Counted from the first letter of the stretch, positions 8,693 to 20,112 are shown. The stretch: DNA of 61,597 nucleotides from a bacterium (GCA_905221065.1 CAJNBS010000009.1:1-61597), one strand, 5' to 3'. The notes: generated by a model not told the origin, from the letters alone. Translations and numbers: made by a program.

Positions 8693-11600
8693 TTATACTT
8701 TTACAACTTGAACCTCTTCTTTACCGAGTAAAATCAAGTATTTTTCAATATTTTCAATCGAATAGGCTCGTGATAAAGCCTCTCCATAAAGGGCTAATTG
8801 ACCACGATAGCGGTCTATGAGTTGACTTGGCTCGTCATAGCGGTCTGTCTTGTAGTCGAAAAGAACGATACGATCCTCATAAAGCAGATAGCCATCAAGG
8901 ATTCCACGGACAACAAAGTCTTCCTGACTCCTTTGATCTCTTTTGAGCATGGAGAAAGGTTGCTCGCGGTAGAGATGGTCTGTATTGGCAAGAATTTCCT
9001 GGCCAAGTGCTGTGTCAAAGAAGGCAAGAATTTTAGCAAGATTGATCTTGTCTTTAACAGCTTGGCTGGTTTGAACTTGTTTGAAAGTTTCTGTCAGGCT
9101 AGTAAGCGTTGGTCGCTGACTGAGGTCAATTCTCTGCATGAGTTCGTGGGTAGCACTACCAATCTCAGCTCCTGTTACCTTTTCTTTAGTTGAAAAATCT
9201 GGCAACTCAAAGCTAATTTTCTTGTCTACTGACTGGCCTTGACCAGCAATCTCGACACCTTCCATATCCATAACAGGTTCGTAGAATTTCTTGATTTGAC
9301 TTGGGGTTTGAACACTAGGAAGCTCAATGGTTGCGCGGTGAAGAGTATTATAGACTTCCACCTCTTTCAGCATTTCAAGAGCTTCTTTGATGGTTTCAGA
9401 CTGGCGGTTATCAGCTTGGGAGCTATCTTGTAGAAGGCTCTTGTTTTCCAACTGACCAATAGCTTCTCTAGTCAACTGGTCTTCGCCAACAAAACGATAG
9501 CTAAAGTTGAGATTGTCCTTGGCAAATACTTTGCTGATAGCCCAAATCCAATCTTGGAAATTCTTGGCTTGCAGTCTAGTATTGCTATTTAGTTTCCCAT
9601 TTTTAGGTGCTGGGTATTCCTTGGATTCCAGCTTTTCACGCGAACCCTTGCCGACAAGGTAGAGCTTTTTCTCAGCCCGAGTCATGGCAACATAAAGGAG
9701 ACGCATCTGCTCAGAATAGCTTGCCAGCTGTAATTTCTCTTCATTCTGTCTATAAGTTAGGCTAGGAATGGAGAGTTTGATGGTTTTAGGATAGTGAGCT
9801 TCTACTGCTCCTGTCTCCATCTTGGCAATATACTTAAGTCCTAGACCGTTTTTACGACTGAGAATGACTTCTGACATGCTGTCTTGCTTATTGAAGTCCT
9901 GATCCATATTGAGAATAAAAACGTAAGGAAACTCCAGCCCTTTACTCTTGTGAATGGTCATGAGCTCTACTGCATCCTTGGGCGGTGCGACTGCCACGCT
10001 TACAAGATCGTGCTGGGCTTCCAAGACCTGGTTAATCATGCCAATAAATCTTGCCAAACCCTTGAAATTGCTATTTTCAAATTGATCAGCACGCAGTGCT
10101 AAGGCATAGAGATTGGCCTGCCTAGCAGGACCATTTGGCAAAGCTCCAACATAGTCATAGTAAAAACGGTCGTTATAAATCTTCCAAATCAAGTCATAGA
10201 GGGAGTGAGTTTTGGCATACAAGCGCCAAGAATCCAAGATATCCATGAATTGATTTAGTTTGTCAGCCAGTGCTAAGTGAATTAACTCTTTCAGGCTTGT
10301 TGACTGTGTTTGAGCATTGACCAGTTTCTCATAGAGATTTTCTTGAACTTTGTCCTCATCTTTCTGAAGCGACAAACGTGCTAACTCGTCCTCGTCAAAG
10401 CCAAACATAGGAGACTTCATAAGGGCAACCAAGGCATAGTCTTGCAGGGGATTGTGAATGACACGAAGGGTGTCTAGCATGACTTGTACTTCTAAGGATT
10501 GGAGATAATTATTTTGCTCACCATCGGTTTTGACAGGGATCCCGTACTCAGACAAGGCAAGAAGAATCTGGTCATTTCGACTGCGGCTGGAAGTCAAAAG
10601 AGCAATTTCCTTAAAAGCAACACCTTTTTCTTGATGGAGTTTGAGGATTTCCTTGATGACCAGGCGCATTTCACCAGTTAGTTTCGTTTCTGTTTGGTCC
10701 TCTTCTTCCTCTTGCCCGCTGTCGTCCTTGTCGTAGAGGAGAAATTCTGCCTTGTTGTCTGGATTAGGAGTTAGTTTGCTATTGGCAAAAACAAGCTGGT
10801 GCATGCTGTCATAGTTGATTTCTCCGACCTCTTGGTCCATAAGGCGTGCAAAAACATCATTGGTTGCTGACAGCACTTCTGAACTGCTACGGAAATTTTC
10901 CTTGAGGAGAATGAGTTTGCCCTCTTTAGGATTTTGCGCATAGCGTTGGAATTTCTCATTGAAAATCTGGGGATCAGCCTGACGGAAACGGTAGATGGAC
11001 TGCTTGATATCCCCCACCATAAAGCGATTGTGACCATTAGACAGCAATTCCAACATCCGTTCTTGAATGTGGTTGGTATCCTGATACTCATCGACCATGA
11101 CTTCGTGGAAGCGATCCTGATAAGCCTCACGAACTTGCGGGAAATTTTCTAAAATCTCAATGGTGTAATGGCTGATATCAGCGAATTCAAAGGCATTTTC
11201 CTGACGTTTTCGCTGACGATAAGCCTCCACAAAATCACTCATGAAGGCTTGGGAGGTTTTAGCTAGTTCCCAAGAGTCTTCATGATAACGTTCTTGATAG
11301 TCGAGAATGGTTATCTTGTCTGAAAGTTGTCCTAGTTTAGCAAACTGGGTCTTTCTTTCTTCGTTGTAGGCATCCGCCAGGGGCTTCAAATCAGCCTTAC
11401 GACTGGCATTAGTCAGAGCTCGACCATTTTTCTCCTTCGAGATGGCGACAACACGCGCAAGCACTGCTTGATAAGCCTGACTATCGGACTCTAGATTTAA
11501 GGAGCCAATTTCATCCAAAATTAACTGAACATTCTCGAGATAAGCGGCCTTTGGAAACTCCTTGGCATCGTTATCAAGATGGTAACGGAAAAAGCTTTCC

Positions 11601-12346
11601 AAATCCCAAAGGGCTTGCTGGATTTGTTGGGTCAGTTTTTCTTTTTCATTCGTAAAATCAGCTTTTTCAAAGCCTTTTAGGAAAGATTCACTCAGCCATT
11701 TCTGAGGATTGCTGGTGGATTGGAGGAAGTCATAGATTTTATAGACCTGCTGGCGCAGACCACGTTCATCCTTGCCACGCCCTGCAAAATTTTTCAGCAG
11801 ATGACTAAAGTTCTCTTTCTGTTTACCTTGATAATGCGCTTCAAAGACCTCGTGGAAGACTTCATTTTTTAGAAGGAGTTTCTCACTCTGGTTTTGTAAA
11901 ATTCGGAAATTAGGCGCAATATCAATCAGATAGCCATGTTTGCCAAGGAATTTTTGTGTGAAAGAGTCCATAGTTCCGATGGCAGCATTGGGTAGGTCTG
12001 CCAACTGGCGTCCTAAGTGTTGTTTGAGGTCAACGTCATCGCTTTCTTGGATTTGTTGGCTGATTTTTTTCTCCAAGCGCTCCTTAAGTTCTGTGGCAGC
12101 CTTGACCGTAAAGGTTGAGATAAATAGTTGAGAAATTTCGACACAACGCGCTAACTGGTCCAGAATACGCTCGGCCATGACAAAGGTCTTCCCAGAACCA
12201 GCCGATGCTGAGACTAGAATATTCTGGCCAGAAGTGTAGATGGCTTCAATTTGCTCGGCAGTTTTCTTTTGTTCCTTGTTCGAATTTGCTTCTGCTTCTT
12301 GCAATTTTTGAATTTCTTCCTCAGTTAAAAAGGGAATAGACTTCAT
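8693..12346 (-). CDS. rexA: ATP-dependent helicase/nuclease subunit A (RexA/AddA)
   Basis: UvrD-type helicase plus nuclease subunit of the RexAB (AddAB) complex, which resects double-strand breaks for RecA loading at Chi sites. The 1217-aa product has Walker [10 protein letters not shown] at 46-54, Walker B DEYQDTN near 419, helicase motif [13 protein letters not shown], and a C-terminal RecB-type nuclease with GILDG and FDYKTD near 1150-1170. Length is normal for the family. The ATG overlaps the rexB stop by four bases (ATGA), so translation is probably coupled. A BOX element lies immediately after the stop instead of an obvious terminator. Confidence 0.96.
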   Translation of the reverse strand: MKSIPFLTEEEIQKLQEAEANSNKEQKKTAEQIEAIYTSGQNILVSASAGSGKTFVMAERILDQLARCVEISQLFISTFTVKAATELKERLEKKISQQIQESDDVDLKQHLGRQLADLPNAAIGTMDSFTQKFLGKHGYLIDIAPNFRILQNQSEKLLLKNEVFHEVFEAHYQGKQKENFSHLLKNFAGRGKDERGLRQQVYKIYDFLQSTSNPQKWLSESFLKGFEKADFTNEKEKLTQQIQQALWDLESFFRYHLDNDAKEFPKAAYLENVQLILDEIGSLNLESDSQAYQAVLARVVAISKEKNGRALTNASRKADLKPLADAYNEERKTQFAKLGQLSDKITILDYQERYHEDSWELAKTSQAFMSDFVEAYRQRKRQENAFEFADISHYTIEILENFPQVREAYQDRFHEVMVDEYQDTNHIQERMLELLSNGHNRFMVGDIKQSIYRFRQADPQIFNEKFQRYAQNPKEGKLILLKENFRSSSEVLSATNDVFARLMDQEVGEINYDSMHQLVFANSKLTPNPDNKAEFLLYDKDDSGQEEEEDQTETKLTGEMRLVIKEILKLHQEKGVAFKEIALLTSSRSRNDQILLALSEYGIPVKTDGEQNNYLQSLEVQVMLDTLRVIHNPLQDYALVALMKSPMFGFDEDELARLSLQKDEDKVQENLYEKLVNAQTQSTSLKELIHLALADKLNQFMDILDSWRLYAKTHSLYDLIWKIYNDRFYYDYVGALPNGPARQANLYALALRADQFENSNFKGLARFIGMINQVLEAQHDLVSVAVAPPKDAVELMTIHKSKGLEFPYVFILNMDQDFNKQDSMSEVILSRKNGLGLKYIAKMETGAVEAHYPKTIKLSIPSLTYRQNEEKLQLASYSEQMRLLYVAMTRAEKKLYLVGKGSREKLESKEYPAPKNGKLNSNTRLQAKNFQDWIWAISKVFAKDNLNFSYRFVGEDQLTREAIGQLENKSLLQDSSQADNRQSETIKEALEMLKEVEVYNTLHRATIELPSVQTPSQIKKFYEPVMDMEGVEIAGQGQSVDKKISFELPDFSTKEKVTGAEIGSATHELMQRIDLSQRPTLTSLTETFKQVQTSQAVKDKINLAKILAFFDTALGQEILANTDHLYREQPFSMLKRDQRSQEDFVVRGILDGYLLYEDRIVLFDYKTDRYDEPSQLIDRYRGQLALYGEALSRAYSIENIEKYLILLGKEEVQVVKV

Positions 12347-15300
12347 CGATTCAACTCCTCTCTTATTTTTTCAAACCAAGCTTGCTTGAGTTTTTCTCCG
12401 ACCAGACGTTTGCCATCAGCTAAGTCCAACTTTTCTAGGAAACGGGCTTGACCCAAGTGATAATTGGCTTCAAATCCTGTGATGGCTTGATGTTGCTGGA
12501 CGTATGGGGCAATACTTCTGCCATTTTCGGTATAGGGATTAATGGCGAACTGACCTTCTAAAATCTTCTCAGCTGCTTTCCTGTAAAGGTGGGCATTGTA
12601 GTCCAGCAGGAGCTGGAATTCCTCATCTGTCAGCTGATTAGCCTTGTTTTTATTGTAAAATTCACCCAAATGACTGCTTTCTTTTTCTAAAAAGAGCCCT
12701 TGGTATTTCATAGATTTGCTGGCTTCTACTACTGCACCTGCCAGACTTTTAACGGCCATCAGAGATTGGACAGGTTCAGCCATTTCCAAGTACATGGCAC
12801 CAAAAAAGTTCTGCTCCCCTTCTCTTTTTAGGGCAGCTAGATAGGTTGGCAACTGGGAATTAAGCCCATTAAAGAAATGAGGAAACTGGAACTGGGTCAG
12901 ACTAGATTTGTAATCTACTACTCCTATCGCTCCATCAGCTTTCAATCGGTCAATGCGGTCAACCTTGCCTCGTACAAAGACATTGCGACCATCGTCCAAT
13001 TGAATAAAGGCCTGCTCTTTCCCACCAAAATTCGCCTCTTCTTTGATGGTTTCAATAGCTGGATTGTGACGGAGAATATGTCCAGTCGTCCGTGCAACAT
13101 CAAGCAGAATTTCCTTGGTAAACTGGGCTTCCAAACTTTCTTGATAAATTGCTTCAAATTCGCGTTCCTGACTGGTTTCGTGGATTGCTTGTTCTAGACG
13201 TTGGTCAAAGGAATCTTTGTCAGGCAACTGCAAGGCACGTTCAAAAATACGGTGCAAGAAATTCCCATGACTACGGGCATCAGGACGCAGGCGTAATTCT
13301 TCCTGTAAACCTAGAACATAACGGAGGAAATAACTGTATTGGTTCCGGTAAAACTCCGTCAAACCAGAGGTAGACAGGTAAAACTCCTGATCAGCAGGAT
13401 AGAGAGCTTGTAAGGTGTCCTTAGCCAACTGCTTACTGCTTGGACTGGTTGAGAGGGCAGGATTTTCCAAACCTTGCTGGTCTAGTTTTTTACCCATCAC
13501 ACGCGCCAATACTTTGACAAAGGTCAAATCTTGATCCCTATCACTCGTATCGCCCTGCTGGTGATAGGCGACCAGACTAGACAAAAGACTGTGATATGAC
13601 CCCATATTTTCCTTAGACAGCACTTTGTGATTCATCCTCTTCTCTTTCCGACTAAATCCAAAATGGACCAGCTCTTGAAGATAGGCTGCCTCCTTGCTTT
13701 CACTTTCGTTAAAAAGGCTTGGAGCTGACAAGATCAACTCTTTATGAGCAGAATTGAGCAAGGAAAGCATGGTATAGCGATTTTTCTTGAGGTTCTCACT
13801 GCTGGCAATCAGTAATTGCGCCCCCTCTTCTGTCGCTTGATTTAAACTCTGTCTTTCTTCGTCTGTCAATAGACTGGTGTTTTGCGCAATTTTTGGCAAA
13901 TTGTCCTGAGTCAGCCCAATGGCATAGATAAAGTCAGTTGTCAGAGGAGCAATCAAATCGTAACTCTGCACCAGAACGGTGTCCACTGTTGCTGGAATGG
14001 TGCGGTATTGGGACAAACTCATTCCAGAATGGAGCAAGGCTAGGAAATCCTCAAGATTAACCTGTGATCCAGCAAAAACGGTCGCAAATTGTTCTAAAAC
14101 ATGACAGAATGCCTTCCAAACTTCAGCTTGTCTTTCTTGTTCAAGAGCTTCCATAGTTGCTGTCAAATCTTGCAACTGCTTAGTCACTGCACCTTCTTTT
14201 AGAAAAGCATTCCACTTTTGCAAGAGATTTTCAGACTTCTGCTTTCGGCTGGCAAATAGGGTTTCAAGAGGGGCTAAAATACGCAGACGAAGAGCATTTA
14301 AATGTTCCAAATTAAATTTTCCATGATGGGATTTGGTGAAGGTTTGTTGAAAGGCTGGCAAGCCATTGATACCAAGATAACGGATATATTGCTCAAATGC
14401 GTCAATATCAGCCTGACTAAGGTCGGTATACAAACCAGTTCTGAGGAGGTTAATCAAATCCTCCTGACGGAAACGATAACGTTTTAAAGCTAAAATAGAT
14501 TCTACAAACTGTGTCAAGGGATGATGCGCCATAGCTTCGCTTCTACCAAGATAAAAAGGAATCTGATACTGGTCGAAAATGGTTTTCAACGATAATTGAT
14601 AGGAAGCAACATCTCCCAATAGAATACGAAAATGCTTGTAACTTAGGTCTGGATTGGCATGTAATTTCTGACGAATGCTACGGGCTACCAACTCCAACTC
14701 TTCCTTTTGTGTCAAACAAGACCATATTTGCAGATTTTCGCGGTCCTTCTCATCGACATCCAAAGCGAGTTCTGAAAAGTCATAAGAAGACTCCAGCAAA
14801 CGAGAGGCCTTGTCAAAACTATCCATCTTCTCGTGAGATTGAGAACAGTCCTGAGCAGGTGTTTGGTATTTAAAGGCTAGATGATGGAGAAACTCCACAC
14901 TGGCTTGGTAGAGATTCCCCTCGCTAAAAGGGCTGGTATAGGCTTTCTTACTAGCATAAGCCCCAATGACAATTTCAACACCCTTGCCATGAAGTAAGTC
15001 CACAATCCGCTCTTCCTCGGCAGAAAAACGGGTAAATCCATCAATGACCAATGCGATTTGAGTAAAATCACTACTTACCTTGTCATTCTCAATAGCCTCA
15101 ATCAAATGGGACAACTGACTCCCCTGAGCCAACTGGCCTTGATTGAGATAGGCGGTTACTTTCTCAAAAATCAAGAGTAAATCTGCTCGCTTGTCTTCAT
15201 CTGTCAAACTTTCCAAGTCCAAAAAACTCATCTGAGCAGTCGTCATCTCGTGATAAAGCTCAATCAACTGCTGGATAAACTGAGGATCTTGCTTGATAGC

Positions 15301-15618
15301 TCCATAAACACGTAAATCCTTAGGATCAAGTTCGGCAAGGCATTTGTAAAAGGCCATCCCAAGACCGATATCATCAAGACTGGTCTTGGCAGGCAGGTCA
15401 TTCAAGACCAGATAACGAGCCATTTGAGCAAAGCGCGTGACGGTAATCGCAAAAGAAGCCTGCTGGGACAAGCATTCCAGCACGGCGCGTTCCTTTTCAA
15501 AAGAAAGAGAGTTGGGGGCAATGTAGAAGACCCGCTTGCCCGCAGCAACCAAATCTTCCGCCTCTCTAGTCAGGATTTCAGTCAAAGAAGTCCGAATATC
15601 AGTATAAAGTAATTTCAT
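12343..15618 (-). CDS. rexB: ATP-dependent nuclease subunit B (RexB/AddB)
   Basis: Partner of RexA in double-strand-break resection. The product has a degenerate N-terminal helicase-like region with no Walker A, and a C-terminal RecB-family nuclease with GKVDRID and VVDYKSS near residue 890-905. At the place where Bacillus AddB begins its iron-sulfur Cys set (Tyr-x-x-Cys-Pro-Phe type), this protein reads FYRNQYSYF, so the cluster appears absent. I chose the ATG at 15618 (MKLLYTDIR; 1091 aa), which has a GAGG site five bases upstream. An in-frame ATG at 15642 lies only eight bases from a TATAAT and has no usable ribosome site. The gene overlaps rexA by four bases. Confidence 0.94.
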   Translation of the reverse strand: MKLLYTDIRTSLTEILTREAEDLVAAGKRVFYIAPNSLSFEKERAVLECLSQQASFAITVTRFAQMARYLVLNDLPAKTSLDDIGLGMAFYKCLAELDPKDLRVYGAIKQDPQFIQQLIELYHEMTTAQMSFLDLESLTDEDKRADLLLIFEKVTAYLNQGQLAQGSQLSHLIEAIENDKVSSDFTQIALVIDGFTRFSAEEERIVDLLHGKGVEIVIGAYASKKAYTSPFSEGNLYQASVEFLHHLAFKYQTPAQDCSQSHEKMDSFDKASRLLESSYDFSELALDVDEKDRENLQIWSCLTQKEELELVARSIRQKLHANPDLSYKHFRILLGDVASYQLSLKTIFDQYQIPFYLGRSEAMAHHPLTQFVESILALKRYRFRQEDLINLLRTGLYTDLSQADIDAFEQYIRYLGINGLPAFQQTFTKSHHGKFNLEHLNALRLRILAPLETLFASRKQKSENLLQKWNAFLKEGAVTKQLQDLTATMEALEQERQAEVWKAFCHVLEQFATVFAGSQVNLEDFLALLHSGMSLSQYRTIPATVDTVLVQSYDLIAPLTTDFIYAIGLTQDNLPKIAQNTSLLTDEERQSLNQATEEGAQLLIASSENLKKNRYTMLSLLNSAHKELILSAPSLFNESESKEAAYLQELVHFGFSRKEKRMNHKVLSKENMGSYHSLLSSLVAYHQQGDTSDRDQDLTFVKVLARVMGKKLDQQGLENPALSTSPSSKQLAKDTLQALYPADQEFYLSTSGLTEFYRNQYSYFLRYVLGLQEELRLRPDARSHGNFLHRIFERALQLPDKDSFDQRLEQAIHETSQEREFEAIYQESLEAQFTKEILLDVARTTGHILRHNPAIETIKEEANFGGKEQAFIQLDDGRNVFVRGKVDRIDRLKADGAIGVVDYKSSLTQFQFPHFFNGLNSQLPTYLAALKREGEQNFFGAMYLEMAEPVQSLMAVKSLAGAVVEASKSMKYQGLFLEKESSHLGEFYNKNKANQLTDEEFQLLLDYNAHLYRKAAEKILEGQFAINPYTENGRSIAPYVQQHQAITGFEANYHLGQARFLEKLDLADGKRLVGEKLKQAWFEKIREELNR

Positions 15619-15650
15619 CTCAGCCTCGTTGGAATTTTTCATTACCTTTT

Positions 15651-15659
15651 ATTATACCA
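15651..15659 (-). promoter_or_regulatory. Extended -10 promoter of rexB
   Basis: TGGTATAAT on the minus strand. Initiation about seven bases downstream (near 15644) would give a leader of roughly 26 bases to the ATG at 15618, or almost none to the ATG at 15642. No convincing -35 is seen, as expected for an extended -10. Confidence 0.6.
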
Positions 15660-15711
15660 TTTTTTAATTAAGCAATCCTGTAAATAATCAGTTCTTGCTC
15701 ATTTGTTGAAA

Positions 15712-15738
15712 AGAAAATGCCGGAAAATTCCGACATTG
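15712..15738 (-). terminator. Terminator downstream of the CPBP gene
   Basis: TGTCGGA and TCCGGCA pair around a four-base loop directly after the CPBP stop and are followed on the minus strand by TTTTCTTTTC. Fits a rho-independent terminator isolating this unit from rexB. Confidence 0.65.
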
Positions 15739-15748
15739 TTTTAGTAAG

Positions 15749-16420
15749 CTAACTTCCTGAAAATAGGAGTAACCACAAGTTCCAGAAGGCAGTGATATTG
15801 ATGAGGATATGAACCACTATTGGATAGTAGAGACTTTTTGTCATGCGATACAATAGAGCCAAAATAAGACCTCCACTAGCATAAATGAAAAAGGCAAGAG
15901 GTGTTAAAGCGAAATTGATATGAATACAACCGAAAATAATAGCAGAAAGCAAGACATCTCCGTACCAAGGTGAGTTTTTGAAAAAGGTTGTCATAAGCAC
16001 ACCTCGATAAATCAATTCCTCAGCAATAGGGCCGATGAAGCAAACTATGAACAAGAAATAGGGTAATTCCTGTCGCCCCATCATTTCTATCGTTTCATTC
16101 AAAGAAATTTGATTCGAGGACGAGGGTATGAAATACGAAAAGAGGAAGTCAGACATATACGAAAAGATGTAGCCCAGTAAAAGGTAGATGAAGTACCTCA
16201 GCTGCCACTTGAAATGAAAAGTTTGCTTTCCTGCAAAAACTAGTAGATAGATGACTGCTGACAAAAGAACTCCACTCTCCATCAAAAGCAGAATCTGAAA
16301 AAACTCACGACTTGCTGGTAGATAGGGCTTTGTGAGGTGGTTGAAAAGCCTCCAAAACCAAGTTGATTTGTAAAAAATTAAGGACAATGCTAGTAAAATC
16401 TGAATAACCCGTTTTTTCAT
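15749..16420 (-). CDS. CPBP-family intramembrane metalloprotease, probable bacteriocin immunity protein
   Basis: The 223-aa product is a multi-pass membrane protein of the CPBP (Abi/CAAX) family. The family motifs are visible: EELIYRG near 133-139, a His in FGCIHINF near 165, and HILIN near 205, the conserved catalytic or metal-binding positions. In streptococci such proteins often sit beside class II bacteriocin genes and confer self-immunity. Here a double-glycine leader peptide gene lies directly upstream, ending 53 bases before this ATG, and the start has an AGAGGG site. Immunity is therefore inferred from context; the general protease assignment is firmer than the immunity role. Confidence 0.82.
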   Translation of the reverse strand: MKKRVIQILLALSLIFYKSTWFWRLFNHLTKPYLPASREFFQILLLMESGVLLSAVIYLLVFAGKQTFHFKWQLRYFIYLLLGYIFSYMSDFLFSYFIPSSSNQISLNETIEMMGRQELPYFLFIVCFIGPIAEELIYRGVLMTTFFKNSPWYGDVLLSAIIFGCIHINFALTPLAFFIYASGGLILALLYRMTKSLYYPIVVHILINITAFWNLWLLLFSGS

Positions 16421-16473
16421 ATAAAACCCTCTGTTTTCTTCCCTTGTTTCTTCATATCACTAATAAATTTTAC

Positions 16474-16695
16474 TTAAAATATCGCAGCACTTCCTTTGCA
16501 AAGATGATTGCCTCCTCCAATATATCCTAAATCATAGGTGCCGCTGGGACAAAATCCATGAACCGGCATAGTTAATACCGGCTCTATTTGCCAAGGAAAA
16601 TAACCATTAGGCTATTTACCATATGGATCTGCTCCACCTTGTATCAGCTCTAATTCTTCATTTGTTAGATTTATATTTTTTGTCATTAAAATCAT
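16474..16695 (-). pseudogene. Double-glycine-leader bacteriocin precursor interrupted by in-frame TAG
   Basis: Starting at ATG 16695 (GGAAGA eight bases upstream), the frame encodes a 21-residue leader ending LTNEELELIQGG, a classic GG-type secretion leader. Then comes ADPYGK and a TAG at 16614-16612. Past the TAG the same frame stays open for 45 codons to a TAA at 16476-16474, reading PNGYFPWQIEPVL then a Gly-rich part with two Cys (FCPSGTYDLG and GGGNHLCKGSAAIF). Full-length read-through would give a 73-residue precursor. A TGG-to-TAG or CAG-to-TAG change would explain it. The CPBP gene follows as probable immunity partner. I do not recognise the specific bacteriocin. If the TAG is real, the gene is inactive. 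Confidence 0.75.
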
Positions 16696-17050
16696 GATAT
16701 ATTTCTTCCGTTATTGTTCAGATTAGTTGAGTAATCTGCTACTCATACCTACTTACAAAAAACTATTATAGTTGAAGTTAGTTTTTTATGTTTGTCTAGT
16801 TGCAACATTGACAAGCTTAGTATAGCATATCTTTTCGAAATATCCTCTTCAAATCATAAATTGTCATCAAAACATCCTAAACTGTAAAATCAATTAGTCC
16901 CTACCCTTTTACCATCATCTTCTCTAACAAAGGAAGACCTATGATTAAGTTACTAACCTTGGACATAGATTGATTTCTCCTAAATGAAGCCAAGACCCCA
17001 AAAATCAGGTGGTCTATTTGGCCTGAACCTTACGGAACAAGACAAATAAA
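16696..17050. other. Gene-poor stretch upstream of the bacteriocin
   Basis: No intact gene. An extended -10 (TGCTATACT on the minus strand, 16827-16819) could drive the bacteriocin and CPBP genes. Around 16885-16960 the minus strand carries a degraded reading frame with MSKVSNLIIG and LLEKMMVKG, faintly like the SMSKV region of beta-lactamase-family serine hydrolases and interrupted by stops. Confidence 0.4.
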
Positions 17051-17072
17051 AGCCAGTATTGCTACTGACTCT
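17048..17072 (-). terminator. Terminator downstream of the phtD-like gene
   Basis: GTCAGTA and TACTGGC pair around GCAA just after the phtD-like gene and are followed on the minus strand by TTTTATTTGTC. Confidence 0.6.
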
Positions 17073-17100
17073 TACATCATTTTGATTTAACAGGATAAAT

Positions 17101-20100
17101 TTATGCTTCTGGTTTCGTCGTAACTGACTCACTTCCTTTTAACAAAGCAAGTAATTTCTCTGCTTCTGCCATGATGCCATTATTATCCATGGTTTGGAGG
17201 CTCAAGTTATTTCGTAAACCAGCTAGGGTTTCTGTCGCATTGCCTTTCAGACTAGCATCCGTTACTTTAGCAAGTAAAGCTTCTGCTTCTTTGAGCTTGG
17301 CTTCTACTTTTTCAGTCTCTACTTGAGGAACTTCTGGCTCAGCAGGTGTTTCCTCTACTGGTTCTTCATCCGCTTTGAAGTTCTTATTTGGATCTTCACT
17401 GTGGTCTTTCTTACCTAAGACATGCTCGCTGGCATTGCCCCATCCATCATTAGAATGTGGACGTTCGTCAGGATGTTCTACGTAGTACTTAATCGTCGCA
17501 AATAAATCTTCCAAAGTATAACCATTTGGAGCCTTGTATGAGTGATCATCAAACCAAGCGAATTTAATATTATGGTAATGATCCTTATGAGGAATGATTA
17601 AATTACCATTTTTTATCTCAACTGTATGCTCAACCATGTATGGAAGTCGAACAAGTGGAATTCGTTTCTCACCTTTCACACGATTGTAAATGGCCGCTGC
17701 ACTATCTCCAGTTGGATTTGCTTGAGTATCTGCGTCTGGAGATGGAGGTAGAATCCCTTTTTCTTTAGTATAAGATTGAGCAGCTGCTTTTTCCTTATCA
17801 GAAAGGCTATCTTTTCCAATCCAGTGACTATGGCCCATATGAGGTGTTACATAGGCATCCCCCTCATCACTGATAATATCATGTTCATCAAAAATGTAGC
17901 CGTCTGAGGTTGTATACTTATCAGCTAATTGAGCAATACGGACTTCGTTTTCGGTATATTCAATTTGAGAATTTGGTTTTCCAAGTCGCTCAGGATGGGT
18001 AATTGGTGCTAGGAATGCCAATAAATCATCTACTAATTTTCCTTTATTAGAAGATTCATCATTCAAGCGTTCTGCTAATTTATCTAAAGCTTGGAAGTCA
18101 GAAGTACGCCCCTTATTTTCAGACAAGGCTTTATGAGCCTCGGCCAATAAATTATACGCTTTATCATAAAATTCTTGGTCACGAGGAGCGACATTTTCTT
18201 TCTTCGCGACTAGGGCATGTGTTTCTTGAGTTTTCTTAGACAAGAGATTTTCAATAGCGTCAATCTTAGCCTTAGCCAAGTCTTTAGCTAGAACATAACG
18301 ACTGACTCCCTTATCTTCGATAATATATCCATCACCAACTTTTCTAACAACCTGGTTGACATCAAGTTCAGTCGGTTTATTTTCCACTGGTGCTAGAGGT
18401 TTGGTAGTAGGGGCTGGCTTCAGAGGAGTAACACTTGGCAAGACATTGCCATTTTGACCCTTGACAGCTATCATACGAGCCAATTTTTCTTCCAGCGGTG
18501 ACATTTGTGAATAAGGAATAAAGTGATAATGATCTCCGTGAGGCACAGCGACACCATTAGCTGTACGTTTGATGATTTGTGCCGGATCAAATACTAGGCC
18601 ATCCGATTCCACATGGCGTTCTGATAAAGGTTTGGAATACAATTCACTTAAAAGTGTTGAAATGTCTTCCCCTTGATTTTGATGATAAGTTGGTGTGACA
18701 GTCAGATTTGGAGTCTCTGTCAAACTTGGTTGTGCCAGACTCGCATTATCACTACTTGGTTTACTTGAACTTGTAGAGGAATGTGCACCCTGTTTCCCAT
18801 TCCAATAAGCTTGAGCAGCAGCTAATTCTCCTGCTGACAAATCACTCTTAGGAATATAGTGGAAATGATTTCCATGAGGGACAATAAAAGCGTCACCTGT
18901 ATCTTCAATCACATCTGTCGGACTAAAGACATACCCATCATCCGTTGTATAAGCGCCTCCAGTTCCTCGATTTGGTGCCTGCGTATTGAGATTAAAGTTT
19001 GGTTTAATGGTTGAACTTGGTGTTGAACTTGGTTTATCAGAACTGCTTGGTTTCGTATTATCAGAATGACTTTGAACTGGCTGGCCTCCAATTGGTAGAT
19101 TTCGAGCCAATTTTTCTTCCAAAGCAGACATTTGCGAATAAGGAATAAAATGGAAATGATCCCCGTGAGGCACTGCCACACCATTGGCTGTACGTTTTGT
19201 AATCTGTGCTGGGTCAAATACTAATCCATCAGACTCCACATGACGTTGGCTAAGTGGCAAAGCGTACAATTCTTGAAGGAGACTAGCTAAATCCTCACTT
19301 TGACTTTCAGAATCTGTTGCAGGATTTTGAGGTGTCTCAGCTTGACTCGTTCTCACACTAGATCTTGTTTCAGCTCTGCTAGAACGATATTCAACGGTAC
19401 TTAATTGACCGCCTTTTCCAGATAGGAAGGCTTGGGCTGCAGCTAATTCACTAGCAGACAAATCACTCTTAGGAATATAGTGGAAGTGATTTCCATGAGG
19501 AACGATATAGGCATCACCAGTGTCCTCAATGATATCAGACGCATTGAAGATATACCCATCATCCGTTGTATAACGTCCTTGGGCTCTGGCTGCAGCAACA
19601 GCATTATCTGTGCTTGCATTATGATTATGGCTATGTTCCTGTTTCTGACGTTTAATCTCTTCTTTTGTCCGAATATTGTCCGCATGAGCCGCATCTTTAA
19701 GGTAAACATAGTATTTCCCGTCTACCTTAATCACATAACCACCCTTGATTTCATTGACAATGTCTGAATCCTTCAACTGATAATTCGGATCTTTCATGAG
19801 GAGTTCTTCACTGATGATAGCGTCATAAGGAACCTTGCCATTATAGTAATGATAATGGTCTCCATGAGAGGTTACATAACCTTGATCCGTAATCTTGATA
19901 ACGATTTGTTCTGCGTTGATTCCCTCTCTCTTACTGACTTCATCTGGTGTCAAATTCTCTGCCTTTTGACCAGCCTGATCACCATCTATATAAGCAACTC
20001 GATTCGAATCTTTCTTAACTTGTCCGGCTTGGTAGCGACCAAGCTCATAGGAACAAACACTTAGGGCAAGAACTACCACCGAACCTGCTACATATTTTTT

Positions 20101-20112
20101 ATTGATTTTCAT
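17101..20112 (-). CDS. phtD: Histidine-triad surface protein, PhtD-like with seven HxxHxH motifs
   Basis: Surface zinc-scavenging histidine-triad protein thought to pass zinc to AdcAII. I chose the ATG at 20112 (MKINKKYVAG; 1003 aa), preceded by AAAAGAGAT; an upstream GTG adds 12 non-family residues. The N-terminus has a short signal with LSVCSYELG. Seven triads occur: HGDHYH, HGNHFH, HGDHFH, HGNHFH, HGDHYH, HMGHSH and HKDHYH, more than the five I recall for pneumococcal PhtD. The middle is an internal duplication of a two-triad module (about residues 190-345 and 385-555). The C-terminal part (NIKFAWFDD onward, then a Glu/Ala-rich helical tail) is PhtD/PhtB-type, so the symbol is by similarity. 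It has its own promoter and AdcR operator. Confidence 0.88.
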   Translation of the reverse strand: MKINKKYVAGSVVVLALSVCSYELGRYQAGQVKKDSNRVAYIDGDQAGQKAENLTPDEVSKREGINAEQIVIKITDQGYVTSHGDHYHYYNGKVPYDAIISEELLMKDPNYQLKDSDIVNEIKGGYVIKVDGKYYVYLKDAAHADNIRTKEEIKRQKQEHSHNHNASTDNAVAAARAQGRYTTDDGYIFNASDIIEDTGDAYIVPHGNHFHYIPKSDLSASELAAAQAFLSGKGGQLSTVEYRSSRAETRSSVRTSQAETPQNPATDSESQSEDLASLLQELYALPLSQRHVESDGLVFDPAQITKRTANGVAVPHGDHFHFIPYSQMSALEEKLARNLPIGGQPVQSHSDNTKPSSSDKPSSTPSSTIKPNFNLNTQAPNRGTGGAYTTDDGYVFSPTDVIEDTGDAFIVPHGNHFHYIPKSDLSAGELAAAQAYWNGKQGAHSSTSSSKPSSDNASLAQPSLTETPNLTVTPTYHQNQGEDISTLLSELYSKPLSERHVESDGLVFDPAQIIKRTANGVAVPHGDHYHFIPYSQMSPLEEKLARMIAVKGQNGNVLPSVTPLKPAPTTKPLAPVENKPTELDVNQVVRKVGDGYIIEDKGVSRYVLAKDLAKAKIDAIENLLSKKTQETHALVAKKENVAPRDQEFYDKAYNLLAEAHKALSENKGRTSDFQALDKLAERLNDESSNKGKLVDDLLAFLAPITHPERLGKPNSQIEYTENEVRIAQLADKYTTSDGYIFDEHDIISDEGDAYVTPHMGHSHWIGKDSLSDKEKAAAQSYTKEKGILPPSPDADTQANPTGDSAAAIYNRVKGEKRIPLVRLPYMVEHTVEIKNGNLIIPHKDHYHNIKFAWFDDHSYKAPNGYTLEDLFATIKYYVEHPDERPHSNDGWGNASEHVLGKKDHSEDPNKNFKADEEPVEETPAEPEVPQVETEKVEAKLKEAEALLAKVTDASLKGNATETLAGLRNNLSLQTMDNNGIMAEAEKLLALLKGSESVTTKPEA

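Noticed and set aside
19443..19767. Overlapping small frames on both strands within the pht genes (also 23038-23362)
   Set aside because: Present in both copies only because the two pht genes are duplicates; no ribosome site and codon pattern follows the Pht frame.
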